Assembly: GCA_030646035.1 (NCBI GenBank)
Contig: JAUSMY010000030.1
Location: 234,434 to 298,433, forward strand
Direction: 5' to 3'
DNA from: Thermodesulfovibrionia bacterium
GTDB lineage: Bacteria; Nitrospirota; Thermodesulfovibrionia; UBA6902
DNA: 64,000 nt
Part shown: piece after piece, positions 1-8,643 of the stretch
Numbering within the stretch: position 1 is the first letter of the stretch
Layout: every line of letters starts with the position of its first letter
The notes under the pieces: generated by a model
Database searches by the model: none
What the model saw: only the letters and a program-made list of their open reading frames with translations
What the model was told of the DNA's origin: nothing
Position numbers and translations under genes: made by a program

Positions 1-407
1 GCAAGATACGATTCTCATCGCTCCAGTATCTCTCTATCAAAAAGCCGAGGATAAAAAACTATTCATCCGATATTGATGAAATAACTATCGAGCTGGACAA
101 TTATATTCTGCTCTCTCCTGGCTCCCTGCCCCTTGACGACGCAAACAAGGAAAAATTGCAGGACATCATCGCCAACGACCCGCTTGCGCTTATCGAATAC
201 TGGAGCGTAGACCCTGACTATGACGGCGAAACCTTCCGCAGTAAATGGCAGGATTACAGAAGCAACGTTGATAATGACGCTGACCCCTTCAGAGTCGTAA
301 AAGAAGTCGCCATCCTGTCACCAAAGGTCAAAGGCAACCGCAAAATCTGCGTGAAGGCTGTGGATGTGTTCGGGTTTGAGAGCGTTGTTGTGGAGGAAGT
401 GGGGTAA
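1..407 (+). CDS. DNA methyltransferase (type III Mod-like), C-terminal fragment
   Basis: The reading frame is open from position 3 to the TAA at 405-407, so this is the 3' end of a gene that begins outside the window. About 134 residues are visible. They contain a D-Y-D-G-E-x-F segment and end in a beta-rich stretch with VDVFGFES, which resembles the C-terminal tail I associate with site-specific DNA-methyltransferases that sit next to DEAD/DEAH helicases. The catalytic motifs are not in the window, so the call rests on the tail and on the Res gene downstream. The stop codon overlaps the next start (TAATG), which implies translational coupling. It could instead be another large protein of the same defence locus. 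Confidence 0.5.
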   Translation, partial: KIRFSSLQYLSIKKPRIKNYSSDIDEITIELDNYILLSPGSLPLDDANKEKLQDIIANDPLALIEYWSVDPDYDGETFRSKWQDYRSNVDNDADPFRVVKEVAILSPKVKGNRKICVKAVDVFGFESVVVEEVG

Positions 408-1492
408 TGGAGAAGATATATAAAAACGGCTACGACTTCTTTTTCTGGCCCTATGAACCACAAACAAAAATAAAGCATTTTGTGTTCACGGAATATTTCG
501 ATAAATGGGTAACAATTGTCGGCAAATGGAATGATTTGAACTATTTTGACTGCTTTGCCGGAAGCGGAGCATACATTGAAAATGACAAAATTCATTACGG
601 CTCTCCTATACTTGCAGCAGAAGTTATCGAAAAAAACAAAGAAAACTTGGACAGAAAAGTTACTATCGTCCTGATTGAAAAAGACAAAAACAATATCGAA
701 AACATCTGTAAGCTATTTAAACACAGAGGGCTTAACACAGAGCCTATAATTATTGAAGGAAGCTTTGATGCTGAAATAAATAAACTTCTGGATGAAACTA
801 AGGGCAACTTAAAACCGACATTCTTTTTTATTGATCCTTTCGGCTTTAAAATAAAGTTTCAAACCCTTCAGCGGATTATGGCAATTCCCAAATCAGAGAT
901 ATTGCTCAACTTCATGTTTACGCAAGTAAACCGTTTTTTAATTGACGAACTTGAAGACACGCTTAATGATTTATTCGGATGCAAGGATTGGAAAGCTTTA
1001 AAAACATTAAGCGGTACAGAGAGAGAGCAGGGAATCGTTAATTTATATCGGACAAAATTAAAAGAATTTTCAAAGTTTGCTTTTCCATATCGCCTTAGCT
1101 TTTCCGACAGAGACAGAACCTACTATTATCTTTTTCACCTCACAAACAACCTTAAAGGATGCTCAATCATGAAGTCAGCATTTGCTAAATTCAATTACGG
1201 CAAAGTTGAGTTCTCCGGGCCTAAACATGGTTGTTTAACCTTATTTGATAATAAGGACATGAAGGTAAGCGAGATAAAACAGTTTTTGGTTGAGAAGTAT
1301 AAAGGGCAAACAAAACGATATGAGGACATCTTAATTGAAATCATAGACTCGGAACTTTTTTTGGAGGCTGGAATTAAAACTGCTTTAAAAGAAATGGAAG
1401 GTAAGGAAGCAAAAATAGCAAGAAATCCTGAATTGACAGAGAAGGGAAGGAAAAGAAAAAGTATAGACCTTAATGATGCGGTAACTTTTTGA
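407..1492 (+). CDS. tcmP: Three-Cys-motif partner protein, TcmP family
   Basis: A 361-aa protein whose start overlaps the upstream stop by one base. The N-terminal FFFWPYEP...TKIKH segment and overall layout match TcmP proteins, which are named for being encoded beside a protein with a three-cysteine motif; that partner follows here after one base. A Rossmann methyltransferase-like pattern is visible: a glycine motif FDCFAGSG near residue 50, an acidic end of the next strand (VLIEKD, about residue 80), and FFFIDPFGFK near residue 145 in the place of motif IV. The C-terminus is lysine/arginine-rich. TcmP biochemistry is unknown to me; a SAM-binding or nucleic-acid role is inference. Confidence 0.8.
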   Translation: MEKIYKNGYDFFFWPYEPQTKIKHFVFTEYFDKWVTIVGKWNDLNYFDCFAGSGAYIENDKIHYGSPILAAEVIEKNKENLDRKVTIVLIEKDKNNIENICKLFKHRGLNTEPIIIEGSFDAEINKLLDETKGNLKPTFFFIDPFGFKIKFQTLQRIMAIPKSEILLNFMFTQVNRFLIDELEDTLNDLFGCKDWKALKTLSGTEREQGIVNLYRTKLKEFSKFAFPYRLSFSDRDRTYYYLFHLTNNLKGCSIMKSAFAKFNYGKVEFSGPKHGCLTLFDNKDMKVSEIKQFLVEKYKGQTKRYEDILIEIIDSELFLEAGIKTALKEMEGKEAKIARNPELTEKGRKRKSIDLNDAVTF

Positions 1493-1502
1493 GGTGAAAA
1501 CT

Positions 1503-2339
1503 ATGCAATACATACAAAGAAAATCGTTGCTTTACAAAAGCGGAGTCGAGTATGGGGACTACACCATCAACCATGTCGAGGGATGCTCGCACGGGTGCAT
1601 GTATCCATGCTACGCAATGCTTATGGCAAAAAGATTTGGCAAGGTTAAGAGCTATGAAGAATGGATTAAGCCTAAGATTGTTTCAAATGCCGCTGAATTG
1701 CTGAAGAAGGAAATACCAAAACACAGGGACAAAATTAAATTTGTGCATCTGTGCTTCAGCACCGACCCGTTCATGTACGGCTATCAGGAGATAACCGATT
1801 TAAGCGTTACCCTTATCAGGATGCTGAACGACGCAGGCATAAAATGCACCGCTCTGACAAAAGGGATTCTGCCTGATGAACTGGCAAAGCTAAGCCCTTC
1901 AAATGAATTCGGGATTACACTGATTTCACTTAATGAAGATTACAGAAGTCAGTATGAGCCTTTCTCCGCACCTTATAAAGAGAGAATCAAGAGTCTCTAC
2001 CGCTTGCATAAAAAAGGAGTAAAGACATGGGTAAGCATAGAGCCTTATCCTACGCCCAATATAATTGACCAGAAGTTTGAAGAGATTCTAAAGTCTGTTG
2101 CTTTTGCGGATAAGATCATCTTCGGAAGGCTTAACTATAATGGGATGGTTTCGCAATATCAGGATCATAAAGGCTTTTACAATAAGTTGAGCCGTCAGGT
2201 TATTGAGTTTTGTAAGAAAAACAACAAGGAATACCACATTAAAGAAGGCACTATGACAAATAATCTAAAATCTAATAAGTCAGATGTTACTGCATCGTTA
2301 TTCGGTAGGCAAGAAATTTTAGCGGCTGCGGGTAGATAA
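1503..2339 (+). CDS. Three-Cys-motif radical-SAM-like protein (Gp37/Gp68, DUF5131-like)
   Basis: A 278-aa protein. Start chosen at ATG 1503 because GAGGTG (1491-1496) lies six bases upstream; a GTG at 1494 is in frame but overlaps that site. Cys28, Cys32 and Cys36 form CX3CX3C (CSHGCMYPC). The canonical radical-SAM cluster motif is CX3CX2C, so one residue is added here. STDPFM near residue 88 and the TIM-barrel-like run of beta/alpha segments resemble spore-photoproduct-lyase-like and phage Gp37/Gp68 proteins. It follows tcmP after a short gap and its stop overlaps the Res start (TAATG). It probably carries an Fe-S cluster and acts with TcmP; the substrate is unknown. Confidence 0.75.
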   Translation: MQYIQRKSLLYKSGVEYGDYTINHVEGCSHGCMYPCYAMLMAKRFGKVKSYEEWIKPKIVSNAAELLKKEIPKHRDKIKFVHLCFSTDPFMYGYQEITDLSVTLIRMLNDAGIKCTALTKGILPDELAKLSPSNEFGITLISLNEDYRSQYEPFSAPYKERIKSLYRLHKKGVKTWVSIEPYPTPNIIDQKFEEILKSVAFADKIIFGRLNYNGMVSQYQDHKGFYNKLSRQVIEFCKKNNKEYHIKEGTMTNNLKSNKSDVTASLFGRQEILAAAGR

Positions 2340-5257
2340 TGTCCATAGCTCTTAACACAGGCACAAGGGATGTTCCTTTAAAATTCGCGCGAGCGATGTC
2401 TGCGCTGGTATTAAGCGAATGGGAGAACGGCAGCTTCATTAGCAAAACTACTCCGGTTACGCAAGACCTGCTCAGGTTCTGGTTCTCCGATCCTTTCTGT
2501 GACGCAAGGACAGTCAACTTTCACGAGGGACAGAAGCAGGCAATCCTGAATACAATCTATACTCATGAGATTTTGAAAGCAGAGTCTGTGTTTGACATGT
2601 ATTCTTCAGTCAGTAGTGACATTACTGCCGAGATGGATCTGTCCTATCTCAAAAAAAACAAATTCAGCCATCCAAAATACTGCATCAAGATGGCTACGGG
2701 AACCGGCAAGACATGGGTGCTGAATGCTCTCTTGATATGGCAATATCTCAATGCAAGACATGAAGAAGCGCCAAGCGGTCTTTATTCCAAACGGTTTTTA
2801 ATTGTAGCGCCGGGATTAATCGTATATGAACGGCTTTTGGACGCTTATCTGGGCAAGGAAGGACAGGACGGCACAAGGAACTTTGCCACATCAGACTTTA
2901 AAAAGTTTGAGGACTTGTTCATCCCTTCCGCATATAAAGAAACACTCTTTGGCTTTATCCAATCCAATGTTGTCAGAAAAGAAGAGATAGGAAAGAAGAT
3001 TACCGGTGACGGAATGATCGCCATTACCAACTGGCATCTTCTGTCAGGAGTCGAAGAAGAGGAATACACTGAGACAGCTCCATTGGAAGACCCTTCTAAA
3101 GCAGTAAAGGAAATATTCCCTATTACGCCCGGCACATCAACAGGGCATTCCCTTGAAACTCTCGACAATCAATATTTGAGCGGCGGTGAGATTGAATATC
3201 TTGCAGGGCTTGAGAATATGGTCGTCTTTAATGACGAGGCACACCACATTCATGAAACAAAGAAGGCCGGTATTGTCTCTGAGGTTGAATGGCAGAAATC
3301 GCTGAACAAAATTGCTGAAGGTAAAGGCAGGAGTTTTATCCAGATTGATTTTTCAGCAACTCCCTATGATGTGACCGGAAGCGGACAGAAGAGGACAAAG
3401 CACTTCTTCCCTCATATTATCGTGGATTTTGATCTTAAGACAGCTATTCATAAAGGACTTGTTAAAACAATTACCCTTGATAAGCGCAAAGAGATTGCCA
3501 CAATGGAGCTTGATTTTAAAGCTGTGCGTGAGGGGAATATAGTGATCGGCCTTTCACCAGGACAGAAGCTAATGCTCAGGGCGGGCTTACAGAAACTGAA
3601 GATACTGGAAGAACAGTTTGTGAATTTAACCCGCGATAAATCGGGAATGTCTGACAAACATCCAAAGATGTTAGTGATTTGCGAGGATACAAAGGTTTCC
3701 CCATTTGTGACGCAGTTTCTTTCTGACAATGAAGGACTTGGCGAAGAAGATGTTGTTCAGATAGATTCAGATAGGAAAGGTTCAATCCCTGCAAAGGAAT
3801 GGGAGAAAGTTAAACGGCGTCTCTTCAGTATTGATAATCATTCCAGTCCAAAGGTTATCGTATCTGTCCTCATGCTTAGGGAAGGTTTTGACGTAAGCAA
3901 TATTTGCGTTATCGTCCCGTTGCGGTCAACGCAAGCCCCGATCCTGCTTGAACAGATTATCGGCAGAGGTTTGCGCCTCATGTGGCGCGAACCGGATTAT
4001 CAGGAGATAAAGACTGAGAACAGAATTAAACTCTTACAGAAAAAAGAAGAGCCGTCCAATTACCTCGATATTTTAAGTATTGTTGAGCATCCTGCATTTA
4101 TCGAGTTTTATGATGATCTTGTCAAAGAAGGCTCTATCGTTGAAACGCATGAATTGCCTGAAGATCGGGAAAGCATCCTCGGAGATATTATAAAAGTCGG
4201 CTTGAAAAGCAACTACAAAGACTATGATCTTTATTGGCCTATTGTTGTTCAGGACAAAGAAGAAATCCTTCAGGTCATGGAGCCGTCCGCCTATTATTTA
4301 TCAGGTTTTGAGTGGTATTCATTAGACAAGCTGAAAGACATGGTTCCCAAAGATGAGGTTTTTGTCTCGGAAGAGATAACTGTCAAAACCCGGTTTGGTG
4401 ACTATAGAGTGACAGGCGACCTGCTCACAGCTAAGAGCTATAACGAGTTTCTGGCAAAACTGGTTAAAACTATAACAAGCACCTTTGTAAAAGTCAGCCA
4501 GAGAACGATGAAGGATTACCCTGTAATGCAAATCAACAACGCTTCATTGATCGGGGTTGTTGACAACTTCATTCGCAACGGATTGTTCAAAGCTTCCTTT
4601 AATCCATTTGAAGATAACAACTGGCGTATATTGCTGCTTTCACAAACCGGCATTACACAGCACCTTGTTAAGGAACTCAGCAGGATTATTTATGACATGC
4701 AGAACAATATCAATATTGAAGAGGCAGTAGTACTCAAAATGTATTTCTCTGAAGTGAATGAATTAAAGATGCGTAAAAATTATTCTCTCGATATTACAAA
4801 GACTATATATGAGAAACTTCCTTACCCATCTAATAAAGGAGAATTAGAGAAAAATTTCATGCTCTTTTGTGACAGCGATTCTCTGGTTAACAGCTTTCTG
4901 AAGATCAATGAAAATTATCACGATTTCGCCCACTTAAATTATATCCGTAATGACGGTATGCTGTCGTCTTATTATCCGGACTTTATTGTAAAGGTGAATT
5001 CATCAATCTACCTTGTCGAAACAAAAGCAACCAAAGATTTGAATGATGCCAACGTGAGGCAAAAAGAACTTGCTGCTTTGGATTGGCTCAATAAAATTAA
5101 TGGACTCAAACTAGATGACAGAATGGGATGCGAGTGGAACTATGCGTTGCTTGGTGAAAATACTTTTTATAGCCTGAGGGACAAGGGCGCATCAATTAAA
5201 GATATTATGGAATTCGCAAAACTCACACAGCAGAAGGTGAAGAGCCAGTTGTTTTGA
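2339..5257 (+). CDS. Type III restriction-type Res subunit: DEAD/DEAH helicase with PD-(D/E)XK nuclease
   Basis: A 972-aa protein with a complete superfamily 2 helicase core: Walker A ATGTGKT (119-125), DEAH (299-302), SAT (339-341) and motif VI QIIGRGLR (539-546). Near the C-terminus, Asp881, Glu894 and Lys896 (PDF...VETK) form a PD-(D/E)XK nuclease motif. This is the architecture of type III restriction endonuclease subunits, which translocate or switch on ATP hydrolysis and cut with the Mod subunit. The ATG overlaps the preceding stop, so all four genes from the methyltransferase onward appear to be one coupled operon. No obvious terminator follows before 5335. Confidence 0.85.
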   Translation: MSIALNTGTRDVPLKFARAMSALVLSEWENGSFISKTTPVTQDLLRFWFSDPFCDARTVNFHEGQKQAILNTIYTHEILKAESVFDMYSSVSSDITAEMDLSYLKKNKFSHPKYCIKMATGTGKTWVLNALLIWQYLNARHEEAPSGLYSKRFLIVAPGLIVYERLLDAYLGKEGQDGTRNFATSDFKKFEDLFIPSAYKETLFGFIQSNVVRKEEIGKKITGDGMIAITNWHLLSGVEEEEYTETAPLEDPSKAVKEIFPITPGTSTGHSLETLDNQYLSGGEIEYLAGLENMVVFNDEAHHIHETKKAGIVSEVEWQKSLNKIAEGKGRSFIQIDFSATPYDVTGSGQKRTKHFFPHIIVDFDLKTAIHKGLVKTITLDKRKEIATMELDFKAVREGNIVIGLSPGQKLMLRAGLQKLKILEEQFVNLTRDKSGMSDKHPKMLVICEDTKVSPFVTQFLSDNEGLGEEDVVQIDSDRKGSIPAKEWEKVKRRLFSIDNHSSPKVIVSVLMLREGFDVSNICVIVPLRSTQAPILLEQIIGRGLRLMWREPDYQEIKTENRIKLLQKKEEPSNYLDILSIVEHPAFIEFYDDLVKEGSIVETHELPEDRESILGDIIKVGLKSNYKDYDLYWPIVVQDKEEILQVMEPSAYYLSGFEWYSLDKLKDMVPKDEVFVSEEITVKTRFGDYRVTGDLLTAKSYNEFLAKLVKTITSTFVKVSQRTMKDYPVMQINNASLIGVVDNFIRNGLFKASFNPFEDNNWRILLLSQTGITQHLVKELSRIIYDMQNNINIEEAVVLKMYFSEVNELKMRKNYSLDITKTIYEKLPYPSNKGELEKNFMLFCDSDSLVNSFLKINENYHDFAHLNYIRNDGMLSSYYPDFIVKVNSSIYLVETKATKDLNDANVRQKELAALDWLNKINGLKLDDRMGCEWNYALLGENTFYSLRDKGASIKDIMEFAKLTQQKVKSQLF

Positions 5258-5334
5258 TGTGCCATAAAAGTATTTAAAAAAGTGCGAAAGAAGATTGAGG
5301 CGCTGAAGCTTCATCATCAACTACAACATCAATA

Positions 5335-6891
5335 ATGACAAACAAATCTACTGAAGATATTAAACGAATCCTCATCCGAGGGGTCAACTGGATCGGCGAT
5401 GCCGTGCTTACGATACCTGCCATAAGCGCGGTGCGGCATGAGTTTCCTGACGCGCATATAAGCCTGCTTGTGAAACCGTGGGTCGCGGATATCTTCAGGG
5501 AGAACCGTGATATAGATGAGATCATTCTTTACGATAAAAAATATGACTCTCTTATTGGTAAATTCAGGCTTGCAAAAGAGTTAAGGCAGAAGGGATTTGA
5601 TAAGGCTATCCTGCTTCAGAACGCCTTTGACGCGGCTCTTATAACATGGCTTGCAAAAATACCTGAACGTATCGGATACGCAAGAGATGCAAGAGGCTTT
5701 CTCCTCACCAAATCAATTATAGTTGAGAAAGAGAGCCTGAAAAAACATCAGGTCCATTATTACCTCGACCTGTTGAATAAAGCAGGAATAGATGCGCCAT
5801 TCACTCATCCGTATATATACCTGACCGATAAGGAGAGGCGATGGGCAAGGTCACTTATAAACAGCTCGCCGTTTCAGATCCAAAACTCTCCTATCGTCGG
5901 TATCAACCCCGGCGCTGCTTACGGCTCTGCAAAGAGGTGGATGCCTGAGAGCTTTGCAGAAGTGATCAAAAGGATCATAGATGAACTTAACGGGAGGGTG
6001 ATAATATTCGGCGGGCCTTCTGAAGCAGAGATAGCTTATGAAATAGCGTCACTCTGCCCTGACCATTCCAAAGATATCATGATAATGGCTGGCAAGACAG
6101 ATATCAGACAGCTTGCTTCACTTATTTCAGAGTGCGACGCATTCATAACAAATGATTCAGGCCCCATGCATATGGCATCCGCGCTCCTTGTGCCGACTGT
6201 CGCCATATTCGGCTCGACCGACTCTACAGCAACAGGCCCGTTTGGAGAGGGGCATAAGATAATATCAAGTAATTTGCCCTGTGCTCCATGCCTTGAGAGA
6301 GAGTGCCCTGAGGGACACCTGAAGTGCATGACAGGGATAACTGGCGATGACGTATTCAATGCACTCATGGAAATATTGCCGAAAGAAAGAGCGGTCTTCC
6401 TGGATAAGGACGGAACCCTTATAGAAGACAAAAACTATCTCAACAGCTTTGATAACCTCATCATACTGCCGAATATCAGAGAGGGGCTTAAGAGGCTGAA
6501 AGATGCCGGCTTCAAACTTATCGGCATAACAAACCAGTCAGGCATAGCAAGGGGAATTGTGGATGAAAAATTTTTAATGGAATCCAACGCCTTTCTTCAG
6601 AAAGAGCTCGGGATAGATGACTTCTTCTACTGCCCGCACCATCCTGATGAAGGGTGCGATTGCAGAAAGCCTGAACCGTTAATGCTGTTTAAGGCAAGAC
6701 TTAAACACAGGATAAACCTGAAAACATCATTTATGATAGGTGATAAAGAACTGGATGTTCTTCTCTCCAACAAAACCGGAGTGACGGGGATCTTATTAGC
6801 AAAAGAAGCTCCACAGATCACAGTTGCTTCTTATGTCGCAGCAGATATAAATAAAGCTGCTGACTGGATACTAAAAGAAGAGAAGAAATAG
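5335..6891 (+). CDS. waaF-gmhB: Heptosyltransferase II fused to D,D-heptose 1,7-bisphosphate phosphatase
   Basis: A 518-aa two-domain protein. Residues 1-345 are a GT9 ADP-heptose:LPS heptosyltransferase (RGVNWIGDAVLT at the N-terminus, NDSGPMH in the C-terminal half, then a cysteine cluster). Residues 350-518 are a HAD phosphatase of the GmhB type: FLDKDGT with Asp357 and Asp359, TNQSG, and a zinc loop with CPHHPDEGCDC. GmhB makes heptose 1-phosphate for ADP-heptose, the sugar donor used by the other half, so one polypeptide covers two steps of inner-core LPS synthesis. The ATG at 5335 is the only ATG before the conserved region; no clear ribosome-binding site precedes it. Confidence 0.92.
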   Translation: MTNKSTEDIKRILIRGVNWIGDAVLTIPAISAVRHEFPDAHISLLVKPWVADIFRENRDIDEIILYDKKYDSLIGKFRLAKELRQKGFDKAILLQNAFDAALITWLAKIPERIGYARDARGFLLTKSIIVEKESLKKHQVHYYLDLLNKAGIDAPFTHPYIYLTDKERRWARSLINSSPFQIQNSPIVGINPGAAYGSAKRWMPESFAEVIKRIIDELNGRVIIFGGPSEAEIAYEIASLCPDHSKDIMIMAGKTDIRQLASLISECDAFITNDSGPMHMASALLVPTVAIFGSTDSTATGPFGEGHKIISSNLPCAPCLERECPEGHLKCMTGITGDDVFNALMEILPKERAVFLDKDGTLIEDKNYLNSFDNLIILPNIREGLKRLKDAGFKLIGITNQSGIARGIVDEKFLMESNAFLQKELGIDDFFYCPHHPDEGCDCRKPEPLMLFKARLKHRINLKTSFMIGDKELDVLLSNKTGVTGILLAKEAPQITVASYVAADINKAADWILKEEKK

Positions 6892-6892
6892 T

Positions 6893-7897
6893 ATGAAGAT
6901 ACTTATCATAAAACCCAGCTCTTTGGGAGATATCATTCACGCCCTCCCCTTTTTAAAGGCGGTTAAAGACACCTATCCTGAATCACAGGTCGACTGGGTG
7001 GTGAGCAAAAATCTTAAGGGCCTTCTTGAGGGGAATCCGCTGATCAACGAATTGATAGTCTTTGACAAGGACTCCATGAAGGCTTTAAAAAACCTTCCAA
7101 AAACCCTCATCGAGATCAGGAAGTTCAAAAAAATATTGAACGCTAAATATTATGAGATCATAGCAGACCTTCAGGGCCTGCTGAGGAGCGGGCTTATAAC
7201 GCATTTCACTCCCGGAGCTTTAAAGATAGGCTTTGCCGATGGCCGAGAGGGCAGCACCCTCTTCTACGGGAAAAAAGTTTCAACCAACGGTGCTGTTCAT
7301 GCGGTTGATAAAAACCTTGCCATGGCAAAGGCTATAGGAGCATCATCAAAGAAGATAGAATTCCCGCTTTTTGTTAACAGCGCAGCCCGTGATAAGATAA
7401 CGGAACTATTGAAAGACAGCCGTGAATATGTATTGATAGCCCCGTCTGCAAGGTGGGATAGCAAGCGGTGGCCTCCTGAATACTTTGCCTCTCTCATATC
7501 CAAGATAAATATGCCGGTCGTTATTACCGGCAGCGCTTCCGACATGAGTATAGTTCAGGAGATAAAAGATGAGTCTCCGGGAAAGATCATTGATCTCTGC
7601 GGCAAAACAGATCTAAAGGAACTCGTCGCTCTTATAGACGGAGCCAGGGTCATTGTGAGCAATGATTCAGGCCCGATGCATATAGCAGCCGCTCTGAATA
7701 AACCGGTAATCGCCTTCTTCGGGCCTACAGACTATGAAAAGACCGGCCCGTACGGATGGCAGACCAATAAAGACCTTAATGTGCTCAGGGCATCGGCGCA
7801 GTGCAGCCCGTGCTTTAAAAAGAGATGCAAAGACCTCGTCTGCATGAAAGGGATAACCGTAGAAACCGCCTATAAAGCATTAAGGAGATACTTATGA
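6893..7897 (+). CDS. waaC: ADP-heptose:LPS heptosyltransferase I
   Basis: A 334-aa GT9 glycosyltransferase starting one base after waaF-gmhB. It opens with KPSSLGDIIHALPFL, typical of WaaC/RfaC, and has the family motif NDSGPMH near residue 257 with a FFGPTD follow-up. It adds the first heptose to Kdo of lipid A on the cytoplasmic face of the inner membrane. Length is normal. A paired CSPCFKKRCKDLVC cysteine cluster near the C-terminus parallels the one in the upstream fusion protein, which suggests a shared lineage feature. Confidence 0.9.
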   Translation: MKILIIKPSSLGDIIHALPFLKAVKDTYPESQVDWVVSKNLKGLLEGNPLINELIVFDKDSMKALKNLPKTLIEIRKFKKILNAKYYEIIADLQGLLRSGLITHFTPGALKIGFADGREGSTLFYGKKVSTNGAVHAVDKNLAMAKAIGASSKKIEFPLFVNSAARDKITELLKDSREYVLIAPSARWDSKRWPPEYFASLISKINMPVVITGSASDMSIVQEIKDESPGKIIDLCGKTDLKELVALIDGARVIVSNDSGPMHIAAALNKPVIAFFGPTDYEKTGPYGWQTNKDLNVLRASAQCSPCFKKRCKDLVCMKGITVETAYKALRRYL

Positions 7898-8640
7898 AAA
7901 TACATTACGGAAAGGCATGCATGGTTTATGCGCTTATCATCTCCTGCCTCTTTCTCTATTCATCGCCCTCTGAAGCAGGGCAAAGGCTCCCGGAAAATTT
8001 CGTTTACCATATCTTCTGGTCAGGGATCAGGGCGGGCAAGGCAACCATGGATTTTGAGAATACAGCAGAGGGGATCAGAATAACTTCACATGAAACATCT
8101 ACCTCTTTTGTATCATTATTCTACAAGGTTGATGATACAACGCAGACCACGCTTTACAGTGACGGATTCCCAAAAAGCTACACGATCAGCATAAGTGAGG
8201 GACGGCACAGGAGGGAGAAGGCAACCTCTTTTGAAATGCCTGCCGAAGACGGGAAACAGAAGGTTGTATACAGGAATATCCTTGACAAAGAGACCGTTGA
8301 GTTCGAACTGGAAGGCAAGGCATATGACGCATTATCAGCGCTTTATGAATTAAGGAAACGGCCTTTGAAGGTGGGAACTTTAGAATACTTAGATATATTT
8401 GAAGATAAAAAAACCTGGAAGACCGAGGTGCAGGTTATAAAGAAAGAGAGGATACGCACACCTGCAGGAGAATTTGATACAATCCTGATAAAGCCTATGT
8501 TTAAATCAGAGGGCCTCTTCCTTAAAAAAGGTGATGTATATATCTGGCTTTCCGATGACGGGAAAAAGATCCCTGTAATGATCGAGATCCAGACAAAGGC
8601 CGGAAATTTTAAGGTTAAGCTGTCAGAAGGGGCGTATTAA
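7894..8640 (+). CDS. DUF3108 domain protein, exported
   Basis: A 248-aa protein whose ATG overlaps the waaC stop (ATGA). Residues 1-28 look like a Sec signal peptide: a basic start, a hydrophobic run around ALIISCLFLY, and cleavage likely after SEAG. The mature part is beta-rich and matches DUF3108 in layout (an early YHIFWSGIRAGKA segment, a central YDALSALY segment, a late TPAGEFDTILIKP segment). DUF3108 proteins are periplasmic and often lie near envelope genes; the molecular function is unknown. Its place among LPS genes suggests an envelope assembly role. Confidence 0.8.
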   Translation: MKIHYGKACMVYALIISCLFLYSSPSEAGQRLPENFVYHIFWSGIRAGKATMDFENTAEGIRITSHETSTSFVSLFYKVDDTTQTTLYSDGFPKSYTISISEGRHRREKATSFEMPAEDGKQKVVYRNILDKETVEFELEGKAYDALSALYELRKRPLKVGTLEYLDIFEDKKTWKTEVQVIKKERIRTPAGEFDTILIKPMFKSEGLFLKKGDVYIWLSDDGKKIPVMIEIQTKAGNFKVKLSEGAY

Positions 8641-8643
8641 ATA

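Noticed and set aside
6935-6965. C-rich/G-rich stretch in waaC resembling the palindromic repeat
   Set aside because: It encodes the conserved HALPFLKAV segment expected in WaaC, so it is not an insertion.
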